Positions 8,201-16,728 of a stretch of 64,000 nucleotides of DNA are shown piece by piece. The stretch is from contig NZ_DATJCA010000152.1 in the NCBI RefSeq assembly GCF_035515035.1, forward strand, positions 53,544 to 117,543, in the 5' to 3' direction. The stretch comes from Gelidibacter sp035515035 (GTDB taxonomy: Bacteria; Bacteroidota; Bacteroidia; Flavobacteriales; Flavobacteriaceae). The position numbers were made by a program, and so were the translations under genes. Below the pieces are notes generated by a model that saw nothing but the letters and a program-made list of their open reading frames with translations, did not search any database and was not told where the DNA came from. Positions within the stretch are counted from its first letter, which is position 1, and every line of letters starts with the position of its first letter.

Positions 8201-9886
8201 TTAATTAAATATTTGATGTAATATTTTTCTAGTGATCAAATAGGTTGGTTTTACACCTGTAGTTCCCAAACCCCCGGATGCTAGTGTGCTACCAGTTTCT
8301 AACGGATTATCACTGGCATAATACGCATATCTTACCTTAACATCAGGGTTGATACTGCCTCTAACTTTTGAAGCTGCCTGAATGGCTTTTTGGTAATGAG
8401 CACCTTCCATTTCCAAGCCAATGACATTCCACGTAGAATTGAAGAAGAATTTTAATATTTCCTTATTTTGAAGGGAGGTGCCTAAAACCGTAATCATTGT
8501 GCCTTCATAAACGTCAATATCATGTCCTTCAAAATCCGATTTGGACAGCTGATTTTCCAATGGGTAATTATCCGCAGTGCCTTCAAAAATATGTGCGGAT
8601 GGAATCATAATATCACCTTTGCCTCCTTCTAAAATTCCGGCTTTACCCATAATGGAGATAGAATCGATATTCAGATGGATTTGCTTATCCTTTAATTTTA
8701 TCGGTTTTAGCAGCTCATCAATGGTTTCATAAGCTTGTTCTCCAAAGGCGTAATCCATCACAAAAAGAACGGGTTTTTCTGAATCCTCAAACACTTTGGA
8801 ATTCTCTAAATCTGTTTTGACGAAATCTATTTTAGCCGTGTCAAAAATTTGAACGTCAATATTGGTTCCTGACGCATCTGGAATGTAGATCATTCCTTTT
8901 GACAAGGCTTCTTTGGTGACTTTATTTCGTAATTCTTGATTTTCCTTTTGGCTTAATGCTTCGTAGACTTCAAACATACTCTTTTTTGTAGCCAAGGTCT
9001 TTAATGCTTGAGGCGCAAAAATAGAATTCATAACGCTGTGCATATTGGCACTGATGACATGGATAGGCCGATCAATCAGTCCGTTTTTTATTAAGGCTTC
9101 TTTAATGGTATCCGACCAAATTTCACCATGGATATGATGGCCCAATCGTTCTCTTAATACGGGACTAAAGGTTACCGTTCTTCCTTTGTTATTGACCACT
9201 TCCTCTATAGCAAGTTTGCCTAACCAATAGATTAAATGTAGAAATCGTTCTGGTTGGTCTGGCAAGGCAAAAGAACTGTACATTTGAGTCAGTTCATTAA
9301 ACGTCCTGCCTAAAATATTCGCGGTATGCGCGATGGCAATCTCTCTTTCCGGTTGCGTCAATTCTTGATTGGAACGTACTGCTTTTTCCAATTTTAGCCA
9401 ATCTCTCGTAGTAGTGCCCTCCTCATCAATAAGCACCCGCTTACTTATTTTGTGGGACTCTACAAACATGAAGGTCAAATGTGTTAAAATATCATAGATT
9501 TCAGAGCGGCCACGCGTGATCTCAATATTCATTTGCTCACTGTCTATACGGAAACAATTCCGTCTTCTTTTTGGTGGAATTATCGCTTTAAAATGTGAAT
9601 TGCTATACCCTTCATCGCTAGTTAAGTTGATAAAAGTACATTCTTCAATCCCATAAGGTAGTCTGTCAACAACATAAAGCAGTCCTTCCAATTCCGCCTT
9701 TTCTTCTCCAATTGATCCATATATCTCAGGTCTCAAAAGTAATAACGACTCCCGAAGGGTTTCGCCAGAAATACCCATTGGCTTGTAAAATCCGCGATTA
9801 AACAAATGGCGCATTGTAATATACATTCTTTCAATGGCATTTGAGCTTTCCTGGGCTCTCGTTCGGACATGATACTTTTTATTCAT
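8201..9886 (-). CDS. DUF6909-type protein with nucleoside-phosphorylase-like C-terminus
   Basis: A 561-residue cytosolic protein with no signal peptide. I recognise it as a conserved Bacteroidota family (DUF6909 from memory) of unknown function. In the C-terminal part, GKGDIMIPSAHIFEGT (about residues 420-435), then GTMITVLGTS, then VIGLEMEGAHYQKAI (about 492-506), follow the layout of the purine nucleoside phosphorylase / AMP nucleosidase superfamily, including a MEG-like active-site Glu pair. The N-terminal 300 residues are helical and unassigned. Gene order (M23, GH3, this gene, wzz-like) suggests cotranscription. Nucleosidase activity is inference only. Confidence 0.65.
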   Translation of the reverse strand: MNKKYHVRTRAQESSNAIERMYITMRHLFNRGFYKPMGISGETLRESLLLLRPEIYGSIGEEKAELEGLLYVVDRLPYGIEECTFINLTSDEGYSNSHFKAIIPPKRRRNCFRIDSEQMNIEITRGRSEIYDILTHLTFMFVESHKISKRVLIDEEGTTTRDWLKLEKAVRSNQELTQPEREIAIAHTANILGRTFNELTQMYSSFALPDQPERFLHLIYWLGKLAIEEVVNNKGRTVTFSPVLRERLGHHIHGEIWSDTIKEALIKNGLIDRPIHVISANMHSVMNSIFAPQALKTLATKKSMFEVYEALSQKENQELRNKVTKEALSKGMIYIPDASGTNIDVQIFDTAKIDFVKTDLENSKVFEDSEKPVLFVMDYAFGEQAYETIDELLKPIKLKDKQIHLNIDSISIMGKAGILEGGKGDIMIPSAHIFEGTADNYPLENQLSKSDFEGHDIDVYEGTMITVLGTSLQNKEILKFFFNSTWNVIGLEMEGAHYQKAIQAASKVRGSINPDVKVRYAYYASDNPLETGSTLASGGLGTTGVKPTYLITRKILHQIFN

Positions 9887-9914
9887 AATTAGTGTTTATC
9901 CTGTAAAGATAGAA

Positions 9915-11417
9915 TTATTTAGTTAAATTTTGTTGGGTTAGGGTGTCCGCTATTTTTCGGTCATTGGACAGCCTCGGGAGTTTATTTTGACCACCCAGTT
10001 TTCCTATAGATTTCATATAATCTTGAAAACCATTCTTTTTGACCCTGGAAATTTTTAAAGGTTGTAATACCTTACCCTGAATCAAGTCGAAATAGTAGCT
10101 GTTTTGCTTTTGGAGTGACATCTCAATCTTCTCTGCCAATTCCGAAAGATTATCAGGCTCATTTTCAAATTCAATAAACCATTCATGGAATGGCAGCCCG
10201 CTGGAGGGATTGATTTGTGGTGCCACCGTAAATTCTGAGACTTGAACGTTGGTTCCTTCAATCGCTTCATGAAGCGCCTGCTCTACTTCCTTACCAATTA
10301 CGTGTTCGCCAAATGCAGATATGAAATGCTTAATCCGTCCGGAAACAATCACCCGATAGGGTTTCAACGACGTAAACTCAACCGTATCTCCAATATTATA
10401 TGCCCATAGTCCTGCAGTTGATGAAATGATCATGACATAATTGGTTCTCAATTCCACATCTTTAATGGTAATTCTTTTTGGATGTTCATCAAAAAACTCC
10501 TCTGCTTTGATAAATTCATAAAAAATACCCGAATTTAATTGTAGCAGCATTCCTTTTTGATTTTGCTGGTCCTGATACGCGAAAAAACCTTCACTGGCAG
10601 GATAAAGTTCTATACTATCCACTTTTCGTCCTATTAGGCTTTCAAACTTTGCCCGATAGGGTTCATAATTAACACCTCCAAAAATAAATAGGTTGAAATT
10701 CTTAAAAACATCACCCACCTTTTTCCCTGTTTTTTCATTGATTCTTTCAAAATACATCTGTACCCAAGAAGGAATTCCTGAAATTACGGTCATGTTTTCC
10801 GGCAGGGTTTCAGCAACAATAGCCTCCACTTTCGTTTCCCAATCTTCAATACAGTTGGTTTCCCAGGAAGGCATTCTATTTTTTTGAAGATATTTTGGAA
10901 CGAAATGGGCAACAATCCCTGATAAACGCCCAAGTTGGATCCCGTTTTGTTCCTTTAAAATGGGGCTGCCCTGCAGAAAAATCATTTTACCATTCACAAA
11001 CTCAGAATTCCCGGTTTCTGCAATGTACATGAGAATGGCATTTCTGGCAGCTTCAACATGTGTTGGCATGCTTTCTTTGGTGAGCGGAATGTATTTCGAA
11101 CCCGAAGTAGTTCCGGATGTTTTAGCGAAATATAAAGGCTTGCCCTTCCATAAAATATCTGATTCTCCCGCAACCACCCGTTCTACATAAGGCTTTAATT
11201 CTTCATAATCCCGAACGGGAACACGGGAAATAAAGTCAGCATGCGATTGGATCTTCCTGAAATCGTGGTCCTTCCCAAATTGGGTGTTTTGCGCTTCGTA
11301 GATGAGCTTTTTGAACACAGCGTTTTGGGTTTCAATGGGGTTATTCGCCCATTTCAAAACCGACTTTCTAACGAAGTGCGCAAAGACTTTGGCAAGAGCC
11401 GATTTTATTGTAAACAT
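9915..11417 (-). CDS. GH3 auxin-responsive promoter family protein
   Basis: A 500-residue protein of the GH3 family of ANL adenylating enzymes. Plant members join amino acids to acyl acids such as jasmonate and auxin. Bacterial members are widespread in Bacteroidota with unknown substrates. Seen here are the ATP-binding AKTSGTTSGSKYIPLT (about residues 108-123), ELYPASEGFFA near 271 and the IGDTVEFTSLKPYRVIVSGR hinge near 342-361. The ATG overlaps the stop of the M23 peptidase gene (TAATG), so the two are translationally coupled. The product could be an acyl-amide, possibly envelope-related given its partners, but this is inference. Confidence 0.85.
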   Translation of the reverse strand: MFTIKSALAKVFAHFVRKSVLKWANNPIETQNAVFKKLIYEAQNTQFGKDHDFRKIQSHADFISRVPVRDYEELKPYVERVVAGESDILWKGKPLYFAKTSGTTSGSKYIPLTKESMPTHVEAARNAILMYIAETGNSEFVNGKMIFLQGSPILKEQNGIQLGRLSGIVAHFVPKYLQKNRMPSWETNCIEDWETKVEAIVAETLPENMTVISGIPSWVQMYFERINEKTGKKVGDVFKNFNLFIFGGVNYEPYRAKFESLIGRKVDSIELYPASEGFFAYQDQQNQKGMLLQLNSGIFYEFIKAEEFFDEHPKRITIKDVELRTNYVMIISSTAGLWAYNIGDTVEFTSLKPYRVIVSGRIKHFISAFGEHVIGKEVEQALHEAIEGTNVQVSEFTVAPQINPSSGLPFHEWFIEFENEPDNLSELAEKIEMSLQKQNSYYFDLIQGKVLQPLKISRVKKNGFQDYMKSIGKLGGQNKLPRLSNDRKIADTLTQQNLTK

Positions 11418-12283
11418 TATTTAAAATCTATAAAATTGGTTGGATTGATAGGATAGCCTTTACTCCATAATTCAAAGTGCAAATGTGGCCCTGTCGTGTA
11501 TTCACCTGTATTTCCTGAAATGGCTATGACTTCTCCTGCTTTAACTATATCACCTTGTTCCTTGGTAAGCGATGCATTATGCTTATATACCGAAATAAGT
11601 TCATAACTGTGTTCGATGATAACCACGTACCCCGTTTCTGAGGTCCATTCTGCAAAAATAACGGTCCCATCTGCTGTAGCCTTCACTGGCGTGTTTTTAG
11701 CAACAATAATATCAACGGCATAATGTTTTTCCTTCACATTATAACCTTCTGATATAGTTCCATTTACCGGTGGAAACAAAACGAAATTTGAGGCAGAGAT
11801 GGCCGATTCAAAAAAGTTGTACTTATCTTCCTTATCCACTTTTTCGCGTAATAAGGAATCTTGCTTGGTCGGTTTAATATCTATTTGCCCTGTTTCGTCA
11901 TGGAAAGCGTTTAAAATAGAGTCTTTGTTGAATTCTACGGTTTTAACATCCCCTGTAAGCACACGTTTAATGGACGCAAAATATTTTTCATTGACCTCGA
12001 TCACCTGCTTCAAGGAATCAGTTTTAAAACTGAGCTGTGTGGCTTGCTTTTTTAATTTCGCCGAAGAATACCCCGGTATATACTCCCTCAAAGGCGTAAA
12101 AGCGATTAAAAAGATCGTACCCGCTACAAGCAGAATACTGCTCAAAGACACAATAACAAACACATTCAAGCGTGTTAACTTAATAGCAAAGCGTTCTTCA
12201 AAGGTGTCCTCATTAAGGATTACCAATCGGTACTTATGAAGTAGCTTTTTTGTGAATTTCTTCTCTTTTTTTCTAGTGGTCAT
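11417..12283 (-). CDS. M23 family metallopeptidase (LytM-type)
   Basis: A 288-residue peptidoglycan hydrolase. It has a basic cytoplasmic N-terminus, one membrane helix (about residues 42-64), a short coiled linker, and a C-terminal Peptidase_M23 domain. All expected zinc ligands are present: HYAVD (His and Asp) and HLHFE at the C-terminus. The frame extends to a TTG three codons upstream, but the ATG at 12283 (MTTRKKEKK) is the natural start. It faces tatA across a divergent promoter region and is first in the M23-GH3-DUF6909-wzz-rfb run. Confidence 0.88.
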   Translation of the reverse strand: MTTRKKEKKFTKKLLHKYRLVILNEDTFEERFAIKLTRLNVFVIVSLSSILLVAGTIFLIAFTPLREYIPGYSSAKLKKQATQLSFKTDSLKQVIEVNEKYFASIKRVLTGDVKTVEFNKDSILNAFHDETGQIDIKPTKQDSLLREKVDKEDKYNFFESAISASNFVLFPPVNGTISEGYNVKEKHYAVDIIVAKNTPVKATADGTVIFAEWTSETGYVVIIEHSYELISVYKHNASLTKEQGDIVKAGEVIAISGNTGEYTTGPHLHFELWSKGYPINPTNFIDFK

Positions 12284-12370
12284 GCTAAACAAAATTAAAT
12301 AAAATTAAGGCAATCTATATTGTCTTTCATCTAAAGTTTGATTTTAACGTTTAATTTGAAGTTTAATTAT

Positions 12371-12378
12371 TAAATTTG
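12371..12378 (+). promoter_or_regulatory. Bacteroidota -7 element upstream of tatA
   Basis: TAAATTTG matches the Bacteroidota -7 consensus TAnnTTTG exactly and ends 18 bp before the tatA ATG. No well-spaced -33 TTTG is visible: the nearest ones are 12 and 30 bp upstream. Predicted from sequence only. Confidence 0.45.
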
Positions 12379-12396
12379 CTGTTCAAATCAAATGTT

Positions 12397-12591
12397 ATGA
12401 TAGCATCAAGTATTTTTTTAGCAGTTGGACCATGGCAAATAGTAGTCGTAGTCGTGTTGGTATTATTGCTTTTTGGAGGCAAGAAAATTCCAGAACTCAT
12501 GAGAGGTTTAGGAAGTGGCATTAAAGAGTTTAAAGATGCCAGTAAGGAAGAAAGCGATGAAACGACCACTTCCACTAATAAAAACAAGTAA
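12397..12591 (+). CDS. tatA: twin-arginine translocase subunit TatA/TatE
   Basis: A 64-residue protein with one N-terminal membrane helix, the hallmark FGGKKIPEL hinge, an amphipathic helix (MRGLGSGIKEFKDA) and a polar, charged C-terminal tail. This is the TatA layout, the subunit that forms the pore for folded twin-arginine substrates. The frame opens at an earlier TTG, but the ATG at 12397 gives the family's standard length. It is a lone tatA, as usual in Bacteroidota, where tatC lies elsewhere. Confidence 0.92.
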   Translation: MIASSIFLAVGPWQIVVVVVLVLLLFGGKKIPELMRGLGSGIKEFKDASKEESDETTTSTNKNK

Positions 12592-12608
12592 GAATTTCCT
12601 ATAAAACC

Positions 12609-12642
12609 AAAAGAGCCAACTTTATCGTTGGCTCTTTTTTTT
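12609..12642. terminator. bidirectional terminator between tatA and the DUF4837 gene
   Basis: A 12-bp stem (AAAAGAGCCAAC paired with GTTGGCTCTTTT), a 6-base loop and an eight-T run on the plus strand. On the minus strand the stem is followed by TTTTGG. It sits 17 bp after tatA and before the convergent DUF4837 gene. Confidence 0.85.
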
Positions 12643-12667
12643 GTATGATATGTTCTGCTCAATGAGA

Positions 12668-13639
12668 TTATTTTATCTTAATGGATTTTATAATAGCTTC
12701 CAATTCAAAAATATTATTCCGTTTTTCAACCGACGGAGAAAAAACGTAACCTTCAATGACAACATATCTATCGTTTGCTTTATCTTCAATGGCGTAGTTT
12801 ATAAAAGGCCCCGACATAAAAGCGTTCTTCACGTCCCAAATACCTCTGGTTTCAAATGTTGGCTTCCCATCAACACTAGTTTCATATAAATAAGGTGTAT
12901 AAGCATTTTCTGTAATCATATAAGAACCTTCCACGGGACCAGGAATATGGACTTTCCCGATAGAATCCCTCATTCTAATAATATCAATGATGGTGCTATC
13001 TCCTTTTTTTATGGTGTTAAGGGGCACTTCATATATCATGATGTCCATTGTGCCCGTTGGAATATCTTTTCTGATCCAAAAGAAATCCTTTTCTTGTTTG
13101 GCGATCCGATAGGCCGTTTGAAAATTTAACTTGACACCTAAGGATTCTTGTAGTGGACCGTCATCTCTTAATGAAATCCTAATGCGCCGTTGGTTTTCCT
13201 TCAACTCTTCTTTCTTGAAAGCAGCAATTATTTTATCGCCATTCATCTCTAATTGATCATTAATTTCCTGATCGGACTTTCCAGAAACAACCGCAACGGT
13301 TTGAGGTCTTGCGTACACATCATTTCTAATGACGACACCCGCTTCGCCCCCTTTTTCTATTTTTAAAATGATCCTGTTTTTAGTGGCAAAGCCTTCAAAT
13401 ACCATAGGTGGTATTTGATTAAGTGAAAACACAGGTTCTTCTGGACTTAAAAGCGGTATAGAGGCCGCAACAACGTCTCTAATGGTTTCCCCTACACTAT
13501 CATCCCAAAGTAAATTGTCAACGACCACCAATAGGTTATTAATGTTTCCATTAGATCCAGGAATGATTCGTTGATCTTTACCTTTGTTACAAGAAGTAAA
13601 CAAGATTAAAGAAAAGGCAATAGCGTAAAAGGTTTTCAT
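12668..13639 (-). CDS. DUF4837 family lipoprotein
   Basis: A 323-residue protein with a lipoprotein signal peptide ending in LFTSC (lipobox Cys at residue 16), so it is probably anchored in the envelope. The rest matches what I know as DUF4837, a Bacteroidota-specific family of unknown function. Visible landmarks are DDSVGETIRDVV, FWIRKDIPTGTMDIMIYEVP and a GIWDVKNAFMSGPFINYAIED segment near the C-terminus. It is 25 bp downstream of the transglycosylase gene on the same strand, which hints at a cell-wall role, but no function is established. Confidence 0.75.
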   Translation of the reverse strand: MKTFYAIAFSLILFTSCNKGKDQRIIPGSNGNINNLLVVVDNLLWDDSVGETIRDVVAASIPLLSPEEPVFSLNQIPPMVFEGFATKNRIILKIEKGGEAGVVIRNDVYARPQTVAVVSGKSDQEINDQLEMNGDKIIAAFKKEELKENQRRIRISLRDDGPLQESLGVKLNFQTAYRIAKQEKDFFWIRKDIPTGTMDIMIYEVPLNTIKKGDSTIIDIIRMRDSIGKVHIPGPVEGSYMITENAYTPYLYETSVDGKPTFETRGIWDVKNAFMSGPFINYAIEDKANDRYVVIEGYVFSPSVEKRNNIFELEAIIKSIKIK

Positions 13640-13664
13640 GTTGTGGTTTTTAAATTTATAACAC

Positions 13665-15254
13665 TTAACGTGAAAGTTTAAGTGTTGTTCCTGCTTTTAA
13701 ATTATTACCACTAATATCGTTCCAATCTTTGATATTTTGAATTGAAACGCCTGGAAACTTTTTAGAAATGCTCCACAACGAATCTCCAGACTTCACTTTA
13801 TAAGTCTTTGAAGAATTTGAAGTACTGCTTTGAACCGTTGATTTTGTTGAAGCATTAGCCAACGATTTTGACGCCGACGTAGTTGGCTGTGTTCTATAAA
13901 CTGTGAGGCGCTGGCCTATTTTTAAATCATTGCTCCGCAGTCCGTTCCATTGTTTTAACTGGGATACCCTTACATTAAATTGCCGGGCAATTTTTCCTAA
14001 GTTATCACCCGACACCACTCTATACGTGGTTTTTGTTTCTGACTCAAACAACTGTGGTAAGGGCTTTTCACGTTTGTTCATTTCATTGGTCACAAACTCG
14101 TAAATACTGGCTTCATTGGTCACAAACTTTCCAACGGCATGCCTTGGCAATCTTAGGGTGTAATTTTTTCCTTCCACATACGGAATGATATCCAACTTAT
14201 AAGATGGGTTTAAAAACTGAAGTTCTTCCATGGGAAGATCCAACAATTCAGACACTTGATCCAGACTGATCATTTGTTTGACGTGAATGGTATCCGTATC
14301 AATATATCTAAATTCTGGTCGGTGTTTTTTAAATCCATGCTCCTCGGCATATTCAAAAATATACATTGTAGCTAAAAAAGCCGGCAAATAGCCTGCAGTT
14401 TCCTTTGGTAAATAAGGTCTGATATTCCAATAGTTTTCATACCCTCCTGATCGTCGGATGGCTTTACTGACATTACCCGGTCCACAATTATAAGATGCCA
14501 AAGCCAAATCCCAGTCGCCAAAGATCTCGTATAGCCTGGCAAGATATTTACTGGCCGCTTCTGTAGATTTAAGCGGATCACTCCGTTCATCCACATAACT
14601 GGTGACATTTAAATTATACTGCTTACCGGTAGCAAACATAAATTGCCATAAACCTGTAGCCCCTACTCGCGACTTTGCTCTTGGCTTTAATGCCGATTCC
14701 ACAATGGCCAAGTATTTTATTTCCAAGGGAATATTATAATTGTCCAGTTCTCTTTCAAACATTGGGAAATAATAATCGCTCAAAGACATTAAACGCTCCA
14801 AAGAATTGCGTCGGTGTTTTAAGTAAGATTTGATCACACTTTCTAAAGACTCATTGTATTCTATGTTAAAAGGTGTTTTGGAGCTCAGTTTATGAAGCCT
14901 TGCTTTCAACGTGTCGGTAGGCAACTCAGGATAGTCAACAGCATCGTATTTTAAATCTGTAACAGAGGCATAGATACTGTCAAACAATTCATTGCTGTAT
15001 AATTCGTCGAGCCACTTTTGGTCGATTTCTGATGCTAATTGTAAATCCTCAATGGTTTTTGCGGATAGGGAATCGGCTACTGTAGCCATTTCAATGGCGG
15101 CCAAATTCTTCCCATCACTAATGGAATCAATTTGAACTGAAACAGTTTTGTCAGGTGCGACGGGAGTGTCTGTTTTTTTAGTTTTAATTTGAGAGAAACT
15201 AAAACCACATACACACAAGGCACCAAAAGTCAAGGATACTAGTTTTTGGTTCAT
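13665..15254 (-). CDS. MltD-like lytic transglycosylase with two LysM domains
   Basis: A 529-residue exported murein hydrolase. Signal peptide at residues 1-21. The SLT (goose-lysozyme-like) catalytic domain spans about 155-300. The catalytic Glu is E186 in AIVESALKP, followed by GATGLWQFM and ASYNCGPGN. Two LysM peptidoglycan-binding domains lie at about 409-453 and 484-528, each with the (V)SGD(N/S)L start. This layout is that of MltD, which cleaves glycan strands to 1,6-anhydro ends. It probably shares a transcript with the DUF4837 lipoprotein downstream. Confidence 0.92.
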   Translation of the reverse strand: MNQKLVSLTFGALCVCGFSFSQIKTKKTDTPVAPDKTVSVQIDSISDGKNLAAIEMATVADSLSAKTIEDLQLASEIDQKWLDELYSNELFDSIYASVTDLKYDAVDYPELPTDTLKARLHKLSSKTPFNIEYNESLESVIKSYLKHRRNSLERLMSLSDYYFPMFERELDNYNIPLEIKYLAIVESALKPRAKSRVGATGLWQFMFATGKQYNLNVTSYVDERSDPLKSTEAASKYLARLYEIFGDWDLALASYNCGPGNVSKAIRRSGGYENYWNIRPYLPKETAGYLPAFLATMYIFEYAEEHGFKKHRPEFRYIDTDTIHVKQMISLDQVSELLDLPMEELQFLNPSYKLDIIPYVEGKNYTLRLPRHAVGKFVTNEASIYEFVTNEMNKREKPLPQLFESETKTTYRVVSGDNLGKIARQFNVRVSQLKQWNGLRSNDLKIGQRLTVYRTQPTTSASKSLANASTKSTVQSSTSNSSKTYKVKSGDSLWSISKKFPGVSIQNIKDWNDISGNNLKAGTTLKLSR

Positions 15255-15418
15255 TAGTAAGGTGTTTTATAAGTCAACGATGAGTTGGTTAAATTCGTAC
15301 AATAATATCTAAAATGATTATATAAAACAACAATTTAACATACACAAGTGCATCTCACCGAATAAATCATCCTCTTATCTATGGTTTTGATGAGAAAGTT
15401 CCAATTTTTACAAGCTTA

Positions 15419-16606
15419 TTATTTCAAGATGGCTGCAATTCCTGGTAGCGTTTTTCCTTCTAGACTTTCTAGCATAGCACCACCGCCCGTACTCACATAA
15501 CTTACTTTATTTTCAAAGCCAAATTGTTTCACGGCAGCCACTGAGTCGCCACCTCCAACAAGAGAAAAAGCGCCCTTTTTGGTGGCTTCCGCGATTGACT
15601 TACCAAGTTCAATTGTACCATTTGCAAAATTCTCCATCTCAAAAACTCCCAAAGGACCGTTCCATAATATGGTTTTGCACTGAAGGACGACCTCATGAAA
15701 ATTTCGAATAGTTTGTGGGCCGGCATCCAAACCTTGCCATCCATCAGGAATTTCATTAACCTTTACAATTTGGGTATTGGCGTCATTGCTAAAGGCATCT
15801 GCAGCAATGACATCAACAGGAAGATGGACTTTTACATTTTTTTCCTTAGCTTTTTCGAGGATTTCCAATGCCAATTCCATTTTATCATCTTCACAGATAG
15901 AATCCCCTATTTTCCCTCCTTGTGCTTTTACGAATGTAAAAGTCATTCCGCCACCAATAATCAAGTGGTCCACCTTATCTAATATATTTTCTATAATGGT
16001 GATTTTAGAAGATACCTTAGCTCCGCCAAGAATTGCTAAAACAGGTTTTTCACCATTCTCCATCACTTTCTTGATACTTTCAATCTCCTGCTCCAATAAA
16101 TAACCGAAGTATTTTCTTTCTGGGAAAAAATCCGCAATTACAGCCGTTGAAGCATGTGCTCTATGTGCCGTTCCAAAAGCATCATTCACATAAACATCAC
16201 CTAATTTTGATAGTTGTTCGGCAAAATCTTTATCTCCTGCCTCTTCCTCCTTATGAAATCTCAAATTCTCAAGAAGTAAGATTTCACCTGGTTCTAAATT
16301 ATCTGAAGCCGCTTGTGCTGCCCCTCCTACACTACTTGAAACAAAAATGGTTTTTACACCAATAATTTCTTCCACTTTCTTATGAATATGTTTCAATGAA
16401 AATTCTGCCTGAACCCCTTTTGGCCGTCCCAGATGTGACATTCAGATACAACTGCCACCATCTTCCGAAATTTTCATAATGGTAGGTTTTGCCGCAACAA
16501 TTCTGCTATCATCAGTGACCATAAACTGATCGTCTAAAGGCACATTAAAATCTACTCTTATCAGAGCTTTTTTATTTTTAAAATTGAAATCGTTCAAGGT
16601 TTTCAT
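15419..16606 (-). pseudogene. pgk: phosphoglycerate kinase interrupted by an in-frame TGA
   Basis: Translation from the ATG at 16606 gives a PGK N-terminus (RVDFNVPLDD near residues 17-26, then AAKPTIMK) up to GGSCI. Codon 55 is TGA (16442-16444). The same frame then continues without a shift as MSHLGRPKG and runs to the normal C-terminus (GGGDS, STGGGA), 395 codons in all, the normal family length. The interrupted codon is a conserved Leu position, and one base change (TTA to TGA) explains it. Residue 47 is Ser where family members usually have Leu. Restarting at Met56 would lose the N-terminal substrate-binding residues. PGK is a central glycolytic enzyme, so a sequencing error, a recent mutation or a second copy elsewhere should be considered. 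Confidence 0.9.
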
Positions 16607-16633
16607 GAGTATCTATTTATTATAACATCAAAA

Positions 16634-16641
16634 CAAATGTA
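16634..16641 (-). promoter_or_regulatory. -7 element for pgk
   Basis: On the minus strand this reads TACATTTG, an exact TAnnTTTG match, 27 bp upstream of the pgk ATG in the divergent pgk-holB spacer. No clear -33 TTTG at standard spacing was found. Confidence 0.45.
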
Positions 16642-16716
16642 ACCATTTCTAAAATGATTATAAATGCATTCTTTTGAGAATTCAACTTCCATAAATTTTT
16701 AATGAAAAAAAATACA

Positions 16717-16724
16717 TAGTTTTG
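16717..16724 (+). promoter_or_regulatory. -7 element for holB
   Basis: TAGTTTTG matches TAnnTTTG exactly and ends only 4 bases before the holB ATG. If used, transcription would begin at or just past the start codon, giving a leaderless or nearly leaderless message, or signalling that a later start is used. No -33 element is evident. Confidence 0.35.
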
Positions 16725-16728
16725 TCCC

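Noticed and set aside
12363..12662. Minus-strand frame of 99 codons across tatA
   Set aside because: It is the antisense shadow of tatA with a low-complexity translation, and it overlaps a terminator.
16442..16444. TGA recoding (selenocysteine or genome-wide reassignment)
   Set aside because: Many other genes here use TGA as normal stop (for example rfbC, DUF4175 and the TolB-like gene), the site is a conserved Leu, and no selenocysteine-type context is visible.
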